From Agrypnia vestita (taxonomy: Eukaryota > Arthropoda > Insecta > Trichoptera > Phryganeidae): a stretch of DNA of 64,000 nt. The position numbers and the translations under genes were made by a program. Positions 1 to 11,955 of the stretch are shown here, piece by piece; the stretch's first letter is position 1; each line of letters starts with the position of its first letter. Location of the stretch: assembly GCA_016648135.1 (NCBI GenBank), contig JADDOH010010845.1:1-64000 (forward strand). The letters run 5' to 3'. The notes under the pieces were generated by a model that saw nothing but the letters and a program-made list of their open reading frames with translations, searched no databases and had not been told where the DNA came from.

Positions 1-69
1 CTATCTCTCTAATATCTCTCTATCTCTCTAATATCTCTCTATCTCTCTAATATCTCTCTATCTCTCTAA

Positions 70-103
<34 letters not shown>

Positions 104-262
104 ATATCTCTCTATCTCTAATATATATCTCTCTCTAATATATCTCTCTCTCTAATATCTCTCTCTCTCTCTCTCTAATATATCTCTCTCTCTAATATCT
201 CTCTCTCTCTCTCTCTAATATCTCTCTCTCTATCTATATCTCTCCATCTCTCTGTCTCTCTC
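1..262. repeat. CT-rich microsatellite
   Basis: The stretch is built from CTCTCTAATAT and (CT)n units in irregular alternation and contains no reading frame. It is a simple repeat that ends where unique sequence begins near 262. Confidence 0.95.
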
Positions 263-837
263 ATGGACGGAAGTACATAAGAATGCGTTGTCATCGACAT
301 CAAGTGGACGTGCGAGATTTCAGGTCGATTGGATGACGAGAGGTGTGTTTGTCAATTGTCACTTCCTATACTTTTCCACGATCGAGACCGGCGTTGATAC
401 AAAGGATTTAAAAAGAAAACGCCTCTGTTCTTAGGAATTGAAATATTTATATTTATCTGGTATCGATAATATCTCAATCAGAGATGTACATCTACCGATG
501 GCGCAATCCATTAAAAGATGATTCCACTTCTGATAAAATTACCAATATAGATCATTTTTCTAATGCGTCACTTTTAATATGATCACTAGCTGTGACCCGT
601 CAACAATGGCGGACTTTTTATTTTTTAATTGCAATTTTACACGAAGTAATTATTAATTAATTATGCATATATTAATTAGTCCAGTGTATTGGGAAATCAA
701 CGTATAATGTAGAATTTTATGTGTACTATTTGAAACGATGCTAATTTTAAAAACGGAATGAGATGAGGTATTGGATTTTAGATTCCTGGAGATTATATTA
801 CTCTTTAAGGACTCAATGTAATGTATTCTGAACATAT
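263..837. other. AT-rich stretch without a recognisable gene
   Basis: Only short spurious frames are present. I see no splice-consistent coding run and no repeat shared with the rest of the window that I could delimit. Confidence 0.5.
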
Positions 838-1262
838 ACGGGTTATTTGGAAAACATTAATAATCTCGCAGGACTATATTCCTGCCTTCATTATGAGTCG
901 AAAATGTACAAGCCGTGAATTGTTAAGGAATTGTGCAATATCAAAGTTTGCATTTTTTTTTCAATATTTCTGACTTGTTTTTTTTTTACAAAATATTGCT
1001 AGATTACGAAAAATTCATTCGTTTCAATACGAGTTATATAAAATGACCCTGCAGAAATTCTAATTGTAATTCGAAGGTTTTTACTAATTTTTTTGACTTG
1101 TATTAAAGGGAATGAATTTTTCATATTCGATATAAGTTACTGTAATGATACAATTTTTTTCAATAAAAATAGATATGCGATACCTCCACAGGTATTACTG
1201 CTTGAACATTTTCGACTGATAATCAAGGCAGGAATATAGTACTGCGAGGTAAAGGTTTTCAA
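838..1262. mobile_element. Foldback (palindromic) MITE, GGGTTATTTGGAAAAC subfamily
   Basis: The left arm begins GGGTTATTTGGAAAACATTA and includes a block reading TTCATTATGAGTCGAAAATG. The right arm from about 1085 carries the reverse complement, with TTCGACTGATAATCAAGG and a tail close to the reverse complement of the start. The two arms fold on a hinge near 1080. Sister copies lie at 12612-12895, 22079-23110 and, partially, 62090-62200. No coding capacity is seen, so this is a non-autonomous element. Confidence 0.75.
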
Positions 1263-1419
1263 AAAAAAAAAAAAATGTATAAACAGCTTCGTCTCTGTGA
1301 AATTTCTATAATTTATCTTAATTAACTATGGTAGTTAGAGTATCCATTTTCGACATTTATATTGTGTTTGTGGAAAATATTTTTTTTAAATAGAGATGCG
1401 AATATTCTTACTATATGAA

Positions 1420-1515
1420 AACAGGACCAACTCGCTGGTCCGGAGTGAGGTTCGAACCCGCGACCTTTGGATCACGAGGCGAGAACTAAAAGACCAACAA
1501 GCTACTCAATGTGTT
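1420..1515 (-). mobile_element. tRNA-like SINE head fragment
   Basis: On the minus strand the B-box-like GGGTTCGAACC and an upstream tRNA-like stretch (CTCGCCTCGTGATCCAAAGG) can be read. Spacing fits a tRNA-derived SINE or a degenerate tRNA. No complete cloverleaf with a paired acceptor stem was found, so I do not call a functional tRNA. Confidence 0.45.
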
Positions 1516-1519
1516 TCCG

Positions 1520-3360
1520 TAGCGATAGTCCAACGCCTTATGCAAACTTTGATCTCTCCCTAACTGTTGACATTTCGCGCAAAGTGTAAAGGATATTTTC
1601 TATTCGAAATTGAACGTAGATCAATAACCCGATTACCTATCTCCATTAAACAAATTACTAAGTAAATCAAATAAACGTGAATGTAGCAAGTGTATCATTC
1701 AAATGAATATTAATTTAATTTAATATTTCGAGTATATTATTAACATTAAAGCATTAACTTTGTGGTTAGACATTATATCAGAATGCTAGTTAAATGTTTA
1801 GTTTAGTTAAAAACCAATACCTGATAGTGGTTTTTACTAAGTTAACTAACATTTTAATACAGTTTAAACCTTAAAGCTGCAAATAAGCTACGTGTTGCGT
1901 TCCCCAGATGGATACACTGCAAATGAAAAATGCTTACATTTTAATTTATAAGCTTATTAGACAGGTAAAATACGACTTCCAAGTTTCCAAAACCACAAAA
2001 AAAAAAACGTTTTTCTAAAAGTATAGATTTACTGCCTAGACCAAATTTTTTCTTTCAAAGACATTTCATTATTCGCGAGACGGTAGGTACCTGGTGGGTA
2101 CCCAAGACGCCAAACTTCTATACTACAACAGCCGGTACATATTAAAATATTTTATAAGTTGAATTTTTGAAGCGGGAACAACTCTGATTGGCGCTCTCGC
2201 GTGGGATTGTTCGTCCGGAAAATGTACACTTACCGTAGTGTACCCGCATTGTAAAATATAAAATAATAAAAATCAATTAAAAATACACCGTACAAGAATG
2301 GCGGTGGTGATAGCGGTAAAAGTCGGAAAACGCACCAATCGCGTCCTCTGCCGACTTGTTTGATTGTTTAACTACTGTTAAATATAACCATTAATAATTA
2401 TTTCTGATTAATTCCACACGCGCGTGACAGAAATCGCGTTTCTGGTTCTTTCTGTAGGTAGGTTCGATGTTGGCGATGTTTTCTTGTTTTTCGGACAGCT
2501 GCCATTTTGAAACGGACCAATCTTTCGGAAAGGTTTGTTCGGAATTTGGCAATAGATGGCTCTTGAAGACATTTTTATCAAAAGCGTGTATCAATTTGAA
2601 ATCCGTTACAAATACGTTTTGACTAAATTGTATTAGTTGCAGGGTGCCTAGAAAATACGTTACGAGAGGTCTACTGATTCTGTGTAAGGAAAATTTGTCA
2701 TGCCTGCATTGCGATAAAACTGAAAAATTCAAGGTTCGATGCCTAAAATCGATTAAAAAATGCTCAAATTGCATTACAAAGGGTGTCTCATTAAATTTTG
2801 AATAGCAAATATTCTTTAACTTTGGCTGAAATGAGCTACTTAAAAGTTAGCACTTTCTCTACATTTTAAAACTTATTTTCTGTAAAACGCTGAGCTGTCA
2901 CCACATGGTTTATATAATTAATAATTACATACATACAATGACTTGAATGAAAAATTAAAAATACATTCGCTTTAATACTAGTCAAATAAAATGGCAAAAA
3001 CTTTGCAAAGGTTTTCATCACTTTTATTTGATTTTTATGGAAGCAAAAGAATTTTTAACATTCGACATAAATTACTTTTACAATAAACCGGAAATGTTGA
3101 AACGTACGCAAACTTCGATGCCGCTTATCTCCGTTAAAATTAACAAGCTTGGTGCATTATAATCTACATTGGAAGTGATATAGTTCACCGAATTCGACTG
3201 TGTATAATTATTTGAAAAGTTATTTTACGTAATAGTTCGTAAGAAGCCATCATTGCTTGGAATTTTGTCAGCCATAAAAAAAAATCAAGGCTAAGCAATA
3301 ACGAGTTCATTTTGCTTGTGATTACATGTATATTTATTTTTTATTAATATTTTTGAAAAA
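1520..3360. other. Mostly unannotatable AT-rich sequence with a weak foldback relic
   Basis: At 2780-3140 there are decayed pieces of the foldback family (ATGGCAAAAACTTTGCAAAGG hinge area and an arm resembling the 15.6 kb copy). A 127-codon minus-strand frame at 2391-2774 has no family I recognise and no splice support; I do not call it a gene. Nothing else could be supported. Confidence 0.4.
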
Positions 3361-4690
3361 ATCGTCTCGAAGATGCCGTCAACGACCTCCCGTCGCTGTG
3401 CCGGTTGCGCGAGCAGCGGTCGCGCTTCGCTCGTTTCGGATCAAACAGTACGGGAAAAATTATATTAACACTAATCGATCATTCAAATCCGTATTAATAC
3501 TAATTAAACCATTCTATTTCGATTTAGTTTCATTTGATAATTTTTTAAAGGCGGGTTAAAATGCGGAGGGAGCGACAGCTCCGCTCTGCGCACATCCACA
3601 TGGTGTGGTTTTAGCGATTAATAATAATAATGGTTTGAAAACTGTTGTATCTCGCGAGGCCACGCGCCCGTGCATATCCAAGCGTCCCTTTCTCACTCCT
3701 ATGCGCCATTTCTCGCTAAAATTGCCCGCCGACAGCCATCGATTTGCCGAAAAAATTTGCGCAAGTCGGATGAGTCAACGCTCCGCGGGAACAACGCCCA
3801 TTTCCCATATCTGATTGGACATATTTCACCCAAGATGGGCGAAATCGGAATACTTCGCCGGCTCGCGCGGCGCGCGGCAGAGAAACGGAACGAATCTCCT
3901 CGTGTAAACACAAACGACCGTTAAAAACCGTTGGCGGGCCGCGACTCTAAAATGGTGGCCGGCAATCTCCGTACGACACGCCCGGCTATGGCCGCCGAAT
4001 TCGTCTCTTTAATTAATCTCTAAACTGTAGAAAATCACCTCGATCGCCGATGCTGTTCCATTTAAATTAAGTCAAAATCGTTTGCCAGCGCGAGCGAACG
4101 AAGCGACGACGAAAAAACGGAATTTGTTAACTTATTTTACACGTCGAAAAGGCAAAATTAAAAAAAAAAAAAAGACACGTTGTCGCGACGGATGCGTCGA
4201 CGTGTTGCATTTATCTTTAAAATTTCTATAAATGTAACGCGGCATGTTCCCCCAGCTAGATTGCAAGCACGTACGTGTTCATTGTGAAGATAAAAAAAAG
4301 TCGTCGATAGGCGGGCGGCCCGGCAATAGAGTCGACGGTAAAATGCAAGTTTTCAACGAACCTTTGATCCAATCTGGTTTCCGCACTGGCCGGCTTGGAG
4401 ATGCACAATTTCCCTCATGCTGAATCACTGTATTTTCTGGGATTATTGTCACAAATGGGAATGTCGCTGTGAAGAGCGCTCGACACGTATTCTCAGACTG
4501 ACGGCGAGCGGAAAGAGATCGGTATTGCGGGCGGCCGGTCGCGGCGTCTTGTATAGGGGCCCCGGACGTCAAATCGCCGAACTAAAATTTCGCCCACTTT
4601 TGCGGCTGTCGAGTGCGCCCGTAGGCGGCCAGTCGGGCCATAACTCTGCCGGACCATATGGTGCGTTACTTAAACTAAATGACTAATTTG
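3360..4690. promoter_or_regulatory. CpG-rich island, function unknown
   Basis: The local composition departs sharply from the AT-rich surroundings. It is rich in CG dinucleotides, for example around 3390-3440, 3840-3990 and 4500-4640. Several overlapping short frames exist on both strands, as expected from GC richness, but none resembles a known protein. Possible readings are a promoter or first exon of an unseen gene, or an old GC-rich mobile element. The direction cannot be decided from sequence alone. Confidence 0.3.
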
Positions 4691-5689
4691 AAAGCGCTAC
4701 TCGATTTTTTAACACTTTTACGAGTTACACCCGGCTTAAAAAAATAATTTTCTAAAGGCTTTGCCTTTTGTACGATACAAATAAAGGAATGAATATAAGA
4801 AACAAGGTACTATCTGGCATTTTTGGAGAACACTGACTTTTTTATACCAATTATAAGGTAAAGATATCTCTCGGTTAGAACTTGTAGCATTTTAAAAATA
4901 ATTGGTTGATATTTAAATAAAATTTTAAATTAAAAGCTTATATTATATAAGCGTTTTACAGAAACTTTCCATTTATATTATAGATACTTTCCACTTTATA
5001 ATTAAAATATTGCGCCCGAAATCAGGAATTAGTTTAGGTACTTTATTAATCTCAATTAATATAGTACCTAAACTATGCAGGAACAGTTTACTCCTTCACT
5101 CACTCTGACGAAGAATTTGAAAAATGAATGTTTATAACTATATATAACCGTGACATTAAACTTAGTGGTGAGATAAGTGTCAAGGATTATCATTTGTGTC
5201 CTCTCTTTCATCTGGCGTCGATTCTCTTATCATTCTACTCCAATATATTTTGTCATTGACTGCACCTTTGAACTGAAGCTTCATACTGCTTTCGATCTTT
5301 GTGGTCTCGATATTCATGATTTTATGAACCATGTGATCTTGCTTCCATGCAGTCGGAGTCGGCCTTTTCTATATCTTTAAGAATATGGGCTACCCTAACA
5401 CGTATTTGAATAGATTGATATGACGCACACCTAGGTACACTATAATAAGAATTAATGTCTTTTGTTACATTTAAAAGTTACGTATTCTATTTTATCTCTG
5501 CTGATTCGCAGATTATTATTCTCCAATGTGACACCCCATTTTTCCAACGATAATATAATTTTTATCGTTTTCCTTAATCAGAATATTATCTCAAGCGTTT
5601 TGGTTATGAATCTTCAGGCAGTCTAAAAACAGATAAAAGATTAGAGTGGAACCCAACTGTATTCCGATTTTTAGCTGAAAATGGTTAAC
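4690..5689. other. AT-rich stretch, nothing recognised
   Basis: Short frames only. The sequence contains a local inverted pair around 5030-5075 (TTAGGTACTTTATTAA and its near complement), which is too short and AT-rich to interpret. Confidence 0.4.
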
Positions 5690-5839
5690 TAAAAGGAGCA
5701 GTTGTATCGTGTTGGATCAAAGTAAAAGTTCGTTTAAAGCATAGATTTTTGCGTTCTCCACCAAACAAACGATCCGTTTCCGTAAAAATCTATGCTTTAA
5801 ACGAAATTTTATTCTAATCCAACTTGAAACAACCGGGCC
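5690..5839. mobile_element. PIF/Harbinger-type foldback MITE, family H1 (degenerate copy)
   Basis: The right end reads ACTTGAAACAACCGGGCC followed by TAA. The left end is decayed but the arms (AGCATAGATTTTTGCGTT and AAAAATCTATGCTTT) still pair around a centre with TCTCCACCAA and GATCCG. The best copies of this roughly 145-bp family are at 23544 and 43333, where TTA target duplications flank it. Confidence 0.75.
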
Positions 5840-6419
5840 TAATCCTGCGAGAATCCTTAGTAGACAGGTAGGTACATTCTTCTTATTATACTATAGTAGG
5901 TACGTACCTATCTGATTTAATGTGCAAAATGTATTATTAAAAAATAAATAAATCTATAAAGAACAAAAGTAATTCACTAAAGTTACCTACATATATTTAC
6001 GTAAGGAACGAAATCTTTGAGCGAAAAATACTGTAATATGTAAGAAATTCATATTTATTTTGTTTATCGGGAAATAATCGTTTTTTTATCACCCTGATAA
6101 AAAACACAAATTAATAATCTCAAGTGCTTACACATAATCAACAAAGTTATTAATAAATTTGATTTCATGAATAACCGCAATTTTCCCGAAGTAATAATAT
6201 AAGTTCGAATGATTCGTACAATCTAGATCTAATTTTAGTTTTCTTCTTCTTCTTAATCGCGCGCTTACTGCTGAGGGTGGTGGTCTACCGATATATGTGG
6301 AGCTTGGTGCGCAATACATCTTCATTATCTCCTTCTTGAGACATGATTAGTATTGCGGCTTTAGGGAAGCATGCTGGGTTCGAGGAATGAAAGGGTATTA
6401 ATAATAAGTAGAAAAATAA

Positions 6420-7060
6420 CAAAGAAAGTCTGGGGGCGCGCGGCGGAGGTCCGCCCGATCCGATGGCGGAGATGATCTTTCTTCCTGAGAGATCCTAATA
6501 TAGGCCAGAGGTACTTTTGGGAAGCAAATTAAACCAAAACTGGGACCCTTTAACGGAAATTAAATGTCGTACAAAGCAATCCGTAACTGCATTATTCCGA
6601 ATGAAAAAGCTATTACGCCGTGACCTAACCTAAAACTAAATATACGAATGAAAATGATACGATGCTATTTGTTCCCCGTACTTTTATATGGAGAAGAATC
6701 ATGGAAATTCCCTGGGAAAAACACGAAAACAATGCTGATGTGACTTGAAGCATTTGAGATGTAGATATACAGACAGCTTCTAAAAATTGATGTGTAGAGT
6801 CACAAATGACAATCCAAATGCGAAAGGGAAAAATCTTAAAACAATTGAATCCCTGAAATTACAACACTTTAGCCATTTCATAAAACATCCAGAAACGTAC
6901 CTACCAGATTCTGCATCTCATCATTCAAGACTAAATCTAATGTAATGATTTGGGAAATCCATGGTCCAACTGTTTATAACTGTTGCTAGTAAGATTACGA
7001 TCGCCAACATGACTAATGTCTGATGACCGGACAGGTCCAAGAAGAAGAAAACACCGCTTG
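6420..7060 (+). pseudogene. Non-LTR (RTE-like) reverse transcriptase 3' fragment, heavily decayed
   Basis: Reading with frameshifts and stops, the + strand gives the typical C-terminal run of an RTE-type element: CYLFPVLLYGEESW, then LEAFEM, later a block like TVYNCC and a tail rich in GAAGAAGAA just after a GGACAGGT motif near 7030. The order matches the better preserved copy at 19992-20534. It is a 5'-truncated dead copy. Confidence 0.65.
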
Positions 7061-8352
7061 ACCTCCATAAGTGACCCACACACGTAGATGCATGGCGCAA
7101 TTGTTTTGTCGACTGGACATTATTTGCAACATACAATTATTAATGGGTCAAGTATCCGCAAGAAGCAACAATATTATATTGTATGTAAACAAGGAAAAGC
7201 ATTTGTATGATTCCTATAGTGATGTTAAACCGTTATTTTAAACGGTTATTTCTGTACATTTATCTGATTGTATCGATGATTGATAACTAAGATATAATTG
7301 TGGTCTAGTATCGATGGTCGTCGAATTGCAAAAGATCAGTTGACAATCGTCGACGCAATCAGATAAAAATCTCAAATAACGATCAGTGTGTCACCGGTTA
7401 AAATACCATCATTAATTGACATTAGGCCATAGTTGTTTGGATATTTTCGACTCATTATCAAGGCAGGAATCCACCTGTTGCTATCAGACACCCTGTATAG
7501 ATATGTAGGGAAGGTTTATTTATTTTTATTAGAGACATGGTACTCTAATAATAAAACATTATAAATGAAGACTATGCCCATTGTCCCAATTACAAGTGTC
7601 TTCGGCAAGCTCTAGTAATATATATTTTTGCATTTAAGTATTTTGTACATGTACATTTATGTGTACATGTACATGTATTGTATATTTGGTATTTGAATGT
7701 AGCGCGATTGGTATTTAATAAATAATGGATCTATGGGTTCAGGTCATCGAATTCATTGTGGTGGATGGAATGGAAGAGTGTTTATCTTTATGTTTATGTT
7801 AATTTATATAGCTCCGTTTTGGCGTAAGAGACGTTCGAGGGTGTTTCTTTGCAAGTGATTGATAGTTTATGTTTATTTCTCGACCGGAGATAGGCTCCGA
7901 GAGCAAATGTTATTAAATTAACCAATAATTAATATAGGACCCGAGTCCCTACATAGCATTTAAAGAGGATTTAAATGTAACTTTCTTTATTTTTCCTATT
8001 CATCCTGTCGACGGTCTTCTTCCTCGCTAATAAGTGACCCTGTGATAAAGAGTTTCTCGAATCTTTATTTTTTTCTTCTAGCAGCTTGTCCAAAGTATGC
8101 AAAAATCCTTCTCTCATAAGTTGTCGAACCTTCCTTTATTAATTCTTATAAGGTAGGTACACGGTGTAAATAGAACTTTCCAGGAACACACATCACTATC
8201 CTCAATTAAAATATTACTTGTCATTAGTGTCTGAACAGAATTGTTTCTTAGAATCTTGCAGAAATCCAAAAACCTCAATTGATGCTTAAAATTATATAGC
8301 ATCTCTTTCTAATACTTTTAATATAAATATAAGTTGTCGAATGTAAAATGTT
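7061..8352. other. Repeat-derived AT-rich stretch
   Basis: 7345-7415 shares a block with 10330-10400 (CAGATA..AATCTCAAATAACG followed by GTGTCACCGGTTAAAA), showing a dispersed repeat of unknown class. 7430-7480 holds a foldback-family end. 7640-7680 is an alternating GTACATGTACATGT patch. No gene is seen. Confidence 0.45.
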
Positions 8353-8494
8353 TCGGTTGTTTCAAGTTGGATTAAAGTAAGCGTTCTCTTAAAGCATAGA
8401 TTTTTGCATTCTCCACCAATCAGACGATCCGTTTTCGTAAAAATCTATGCTTTTATCGACCGCTTACTTTGATCGAACTTGAAACAATCGGGCC
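8353..8494. mobile_element. H1 MITE copy
   Basis: The left end starts in GGTTGTTTCAAGTT and the right end is AACTTGAAACAATCGGGCC followed by TTA. The internal palindrome carries AAGCATAGATTTTTG and its complement. Same family as 11396, 14575, 23544 and 43333. Confidence 0.85.
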
Positions 8495-8708
8495 TTAGAT
8501 TGATAATGCCCTCATAAGGCGAAACGCGTCTCACAAAATTAAAAAGGCAGAACTAAAAAACAATTGTTTTTATTTCCATGTGTTATGGAGTTCTACAAAC
8601 TTACCTCTGAAATAATAAATTTCAAAAATACTGTAAATCGTAGGTACCGGGATTGGATTCCCTTGTAAATGACAGATGAAGTAATTATTTACGTAATTGA
8701 CAAGAAAA

Positions 8709-8784
8709 CGCATTGTGTAAACCATTAATTGTTGAATTGTCAGCATGTTTCGGGGTCAATGGCCCCTTCGTCAAAATACAACGC
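8709..8784 (-). ncRNA. Decayed hammerhead-like motif of a Penelope-like element (copy P1)
   Basis: Read on the minus strand, TTGACGA stands where an intact hammerhead core has CTGATGA. A GC-rich hairpin (GGGGCC..CCCC) and GAAAC follow, then a further stem-loop and a strand able to pair with the upstream GCGTTGT through ACAATGC with one wobble. The order equals copies P2 and P5. The two core changes suggest it is no longer catalytic. Confidence 0.5.
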
Positions 8785-9057
8785 ATACCTACTAAAAATT
8801 TGAATTCGATAATAATAACTATTCTGAATTTACTAATCATCTTTTGGAAACAAACCATTCTCTTGATATTAATAAGGGGTTTATAAATTTTACATGCAAA
8901 TTAACATAGGCTTGCAGTTAGATAAATTAGAAATTTAAGAAATTAGAAAAAGTGTTAAAAGTAAATTAAATAACATAAATCTCATTATATTCAAGAACAC
9001 ATTCTTATTGTGAAGTTGCAATTTATTCAGAACAAAGTTCTGTGATATTTAAAACCA

Positions 9058-9240
9058 AATTAATTAATCAATTAGAAAGACATACAGAAAAATCAAATCC
9101 ACGAAAAAATATTTGGCTGCTACCGGGATTCGAACCACGGATCTACTCCTTTCCGGGGCAGGTGCGTTATCCAATAACGCTGTAGAAGCCTTGTATATTT
9201 CCGTGAATATATCGACCTTATCTGTAAGTCTAATTTATTA
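9058..9240 (-). mobile_element. tRNA-derived SINE, first half of an inverted pair
   Basis: On the minus strand an A-box-like AGCGTTATTGGATAACGC and a B box GTGGTTCGAATCCCGG occur at tRNA spacing. The body ends in an AAATATTTTTTCGTGG tail and AATTGATTAATTAATT. GGATAACGC resembles arthropod tRNA-Arg D arms, which is only a hint of ancestry. It faces a second copy at 9340-9512. Confidence 0.75.
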
Positions 9241-9339
9241 ATTGATTAACATTTATTATCCATTTTTAGAGCTTTCCACTTTTTCTGATACGACAGGCAC
9301 AAATTACTTTGCGCTCCAGCCGCTATCTGGCGTCCTCTA

Positions 9340-9512
9340 GCATCGATATATTCACGGAAATGTACAAGGCTTCCATAGCGTAATTGGATAACGCGCCTGC
9401 CCCGAAAAGGAAGACGTCCTTGGTTCGAATATTTTTTCAGCAGCCAAATATTTTTTTGTGGATTTGATTTGTATTTATGTCTTTCTAATTGATTAATTAA
9501 TTTGGTTTTAAA
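9340..9512 (+). mobile_element. tRNA-derived SINE, second half of an inverted pair
   Basis: The + strand reads TAGCGTAATTGGATAACG, then a B box changed to TTGGTTCGAATATT, then the same tail ending in TCTAATTGATTAATTAATT. The copy is inverted relative to 9058-9240, so a transcript across both could fold into a long stem. Confidence 0.75.
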
Positions 9513-9894
9513 CATAAATCTCATTTATATTTATTTTTTGATTTTATTAATGAAAGTCATCGCAGTTGATAAAGAAGTCATTATTTAGGGTTATTTTTGG
9601 TATGCATATAATACAGTACATGTGTACGGATATTGCATGAATTTATAATATATTCTTTCTACATCTGCAGTGTCATGTTCCTATAACATGCGCCATGTTA
9701 TAATGTCACGGATATACACAACATCGCATATATAATAATAATGTTCGCCTGTCTGTCTGTCTGCATGTCTATCTTGCCCTCGTATGTTTACATAAAATTA
9801 ATGTAATCTTGTAAATGTGATTAAGAATATACATATATTCAAGAACACATTCATATTTGTGAAGTTGTAATTTTTCAGAACAAAGTTGTGTGAA

Positions 9895-10096
9895 ATTTTT
9901 AAAATCAAATTAATTAATCAATTAGAAAGTCATACAGAAAAAACTAATTCACGAAAAAATATTAGGTTACTACTGGGATTCGAACCCAGGTCACCTCCTT
10001 TCCGGGGCCGGTGCTCTGACCACTAAGCTGTACCAACCCTCTATGTTTCCGTGAATATATCGAAGTTATATGTGGTTCTCATTTTTATTAATTGAC
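9895..10096 (-). mobile_element. tRNA-derived SINE, variant head
   Basis: The minus strand has the same tail as the other copies but a different tRNA-like head: TGGGTTCGAATCCCAG with GTGGTCAGAGCACCGGCC upstream. The acceptor-proximal parts share TTCCGTGAATATATCGA with the sister copies. Confidence 0.7.
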
Positions 10097-10330
10097 TAGC
10101 AGGAAAGCAATCGGCTTCGCCGATTGCTTACTGCTAGGCCCTGCGGGCGGCTATTGTGGCCGCTTCGCGGCCAATGACGGCCGCTTCGCGGCCAGCCATG
10201 GCCGCTGCGCGACCAATTGTGTTTGCCTATGCCTACGTCAGCCGCTTCGCGGCCAATTGTATCTGGCAAATTTCCATTTTTGCTATTGTGGCCGCTTCGC
10301 GGCCAATGACGGTCGTCCCGCGGCCAAGTT
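10097..10330. repeat. GC-rich array of perfect hairpins
   Basis: The array opens with a two-part palindrome at 10097-10137: CTAGCAG, then AGCAATCGGC-TTC-GCCGATTGCT, then CTGCTAG. It continues with at least four GGCCGCTTCGCGGCC hairpins (near 10159, 10179, 10240 and 10290) and two mutated ones (10200, 10310). A decayed relative of the opening part lies reversed at about 11583-11660. The composition is unlike its flanks. It sits directly at the end of a SINE copy. Confidence 0.8.
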
Positions 10331-10399
10331 TGGCAACCATCGATGCAGTCAGATACAAATCTCAAATAACGGTTAGTGTCACCGGTTAAAACACCATCA

Positions 10400-11395
10400 C
10401 TGCCTGTACCTGTATTGTCTGTTATCTGCCAAAATCCCCCGAACTCAAATATCATAATATCCAGACCTTTTTACCTCTATATGTATGCTTGGCTATAATT
10501 TAGTTTAGAGACTAGAAGGAATGTATATTTCTTGCGCGATTGTATGATCGATCATCCTGAAATTATGCGGAGCATTGGTTTGTATGTTCCCGATAATTAC
10601 CTAAGATAGCATCAGCATAGATTGCTTGACATTCCAATATACAGGACCAACCTGCCGATGGTTATGCCTGTTGGAAGAGCCACAGCTATGCTGATATATC
10701 GCTCTGGGTATTGATATATTCCACGTGTCTGAAGGGGTTTTCCGAAGCAGGATTCTCCTACACCTTTGGCCAGATTTTCTGTTTAATCAATTAAGTATTG
10801 CTATTTTGATATATATACTTTCATAATATGTATGCCTTGAACACTTTGTTTGTAATGTACATATTATTAAATAAATTGAATTGAAGTGAATAGGCATGAT
10901 GAGAGTATTAAAAAATTAAAGAATAAGTGATTTTAGAGAAGAAAATATTTTAAAAGGATTCTAAAAAATTATCCAGTTTTAATATACACATTGAGATTAA
11001 TAAGATTTTCAATAAAATAAAAGTATAAAATTATGCGCGCCGCCATTTTAACTGAAACACCGGTCAGAGCGAATGACGTCGCGCCTCAGTGCCATCAGCG
11101 TGTCTTTGAACCGTTGCCATAGACACAATGCAATGTTTGCTGAGGCTGACGTCACGTAGACGAAATGACAGCTGCGGGCGTTTTTGCGCGAAATTAAAAA
11201 TATGTAGATGAAAATGCAATTATTTGCATAAAAACTTAGTTTATTACTGAAATAATGTTATTTTGGGTAATAGTACCTAGACGTGTACCTACAATATAGA
11301 ATGTTATTTCAAAATCTCTCTTCATGCCTATTGAATGTATAGAAAATATTTTAGGTTCGATACTATAACGTAAGTCTGGCAATCGGTGTTTCTTA
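10400..11395. other. No gene recognised; one GC-richer patch with CRE-like sites
   Basis: 11035-11200 contains ATGACGTCGC and CTGACGTCACG, both resembling CRE-type octamers, in an otherwise unremarkable sequence. The remainder shows short frames only. Confidence 0.35.
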
Positions 11396-11518
11396 GGCCC
11401 GGTTGTTTCAAGTTGGATTAAAGTAAGCGTTCGTTTAAAGCATAGATATTTACGAAAACGGATCGTCTGATTGGTGGAGAACGCAAAAATCTATGCTTGA
11501 ACTTGAAACAACCGGCCC
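11396..11518. mobile_element. H1 MITE copy with TTA target duplication
   Basis: The ends are GGCCCGGTTGTTTCAAGTT and AACTTGAAACAACCGGCCC. TTA immediately flanks both sides (11393-11395 and 11519-11521), the 3-bp duplication expected of PIF/Harbinger-type transposition. Confidence 0.9.
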
Positions 11519-11955
11519 TTAGTCTAAAAGAAACACACGACACAATGCACACTGTCGTTTTTACTATGTTATCAATTACAAAATGGCCCCGGTCGTCGCA
11601 GAATGGCGCCCACAGGGCCTAGCAACGGTAATTGGCGACAGTCGCTTGCTTTCTGCTGGCGTGTGCATAAATAAAGGACCCGGTGACGCGCGCGGGTGGG
11701 TGTTTGTTTGTGTGGGTGAGTTCGTTCGTATGAAGTGTCTCTGGTGGGCTTGTCGAGGTAAGAAATACAATGGGGTTTTATTTTTAAGGAAAGGAATAAA
11801 AAATGCATGTATATAAAAATAATCATATAATTTTTTCTCACGTTTGGTGGCTTGATTGATATATAAGCACCTAGCTATTACAATTCAAAAAAGAGCAAAA
11901 TAATTTTAACAATGAATTGAATATTATTAAACGGATTGCGTTTAATGGTTTTGAT

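Noticed and set aside
2391..2774. 127-codon minus-strand frame
   Set aside because: No recognisable family, no splice or conservation evidence; composition is that of the AT-rich flank.
7640..7680. Palindromic GTACATGTACATGT patch as a regulatory site
   Set aside because: Simple alternating repeat; no context suggesting a binding site.
9105..9190. Possible functional tRNA gene
   Set aside because: Box elements are good but the anticodon arm does not pair properly and the sequence recurs with a shared non-tRNA tail, so it is a SINE head.
11572..11841. Overlapping minus-strand frames near a GC-rich patch
   Set aside because: They arise from the decayed relative of the 10.1-kb hairpin array; not protein-like.
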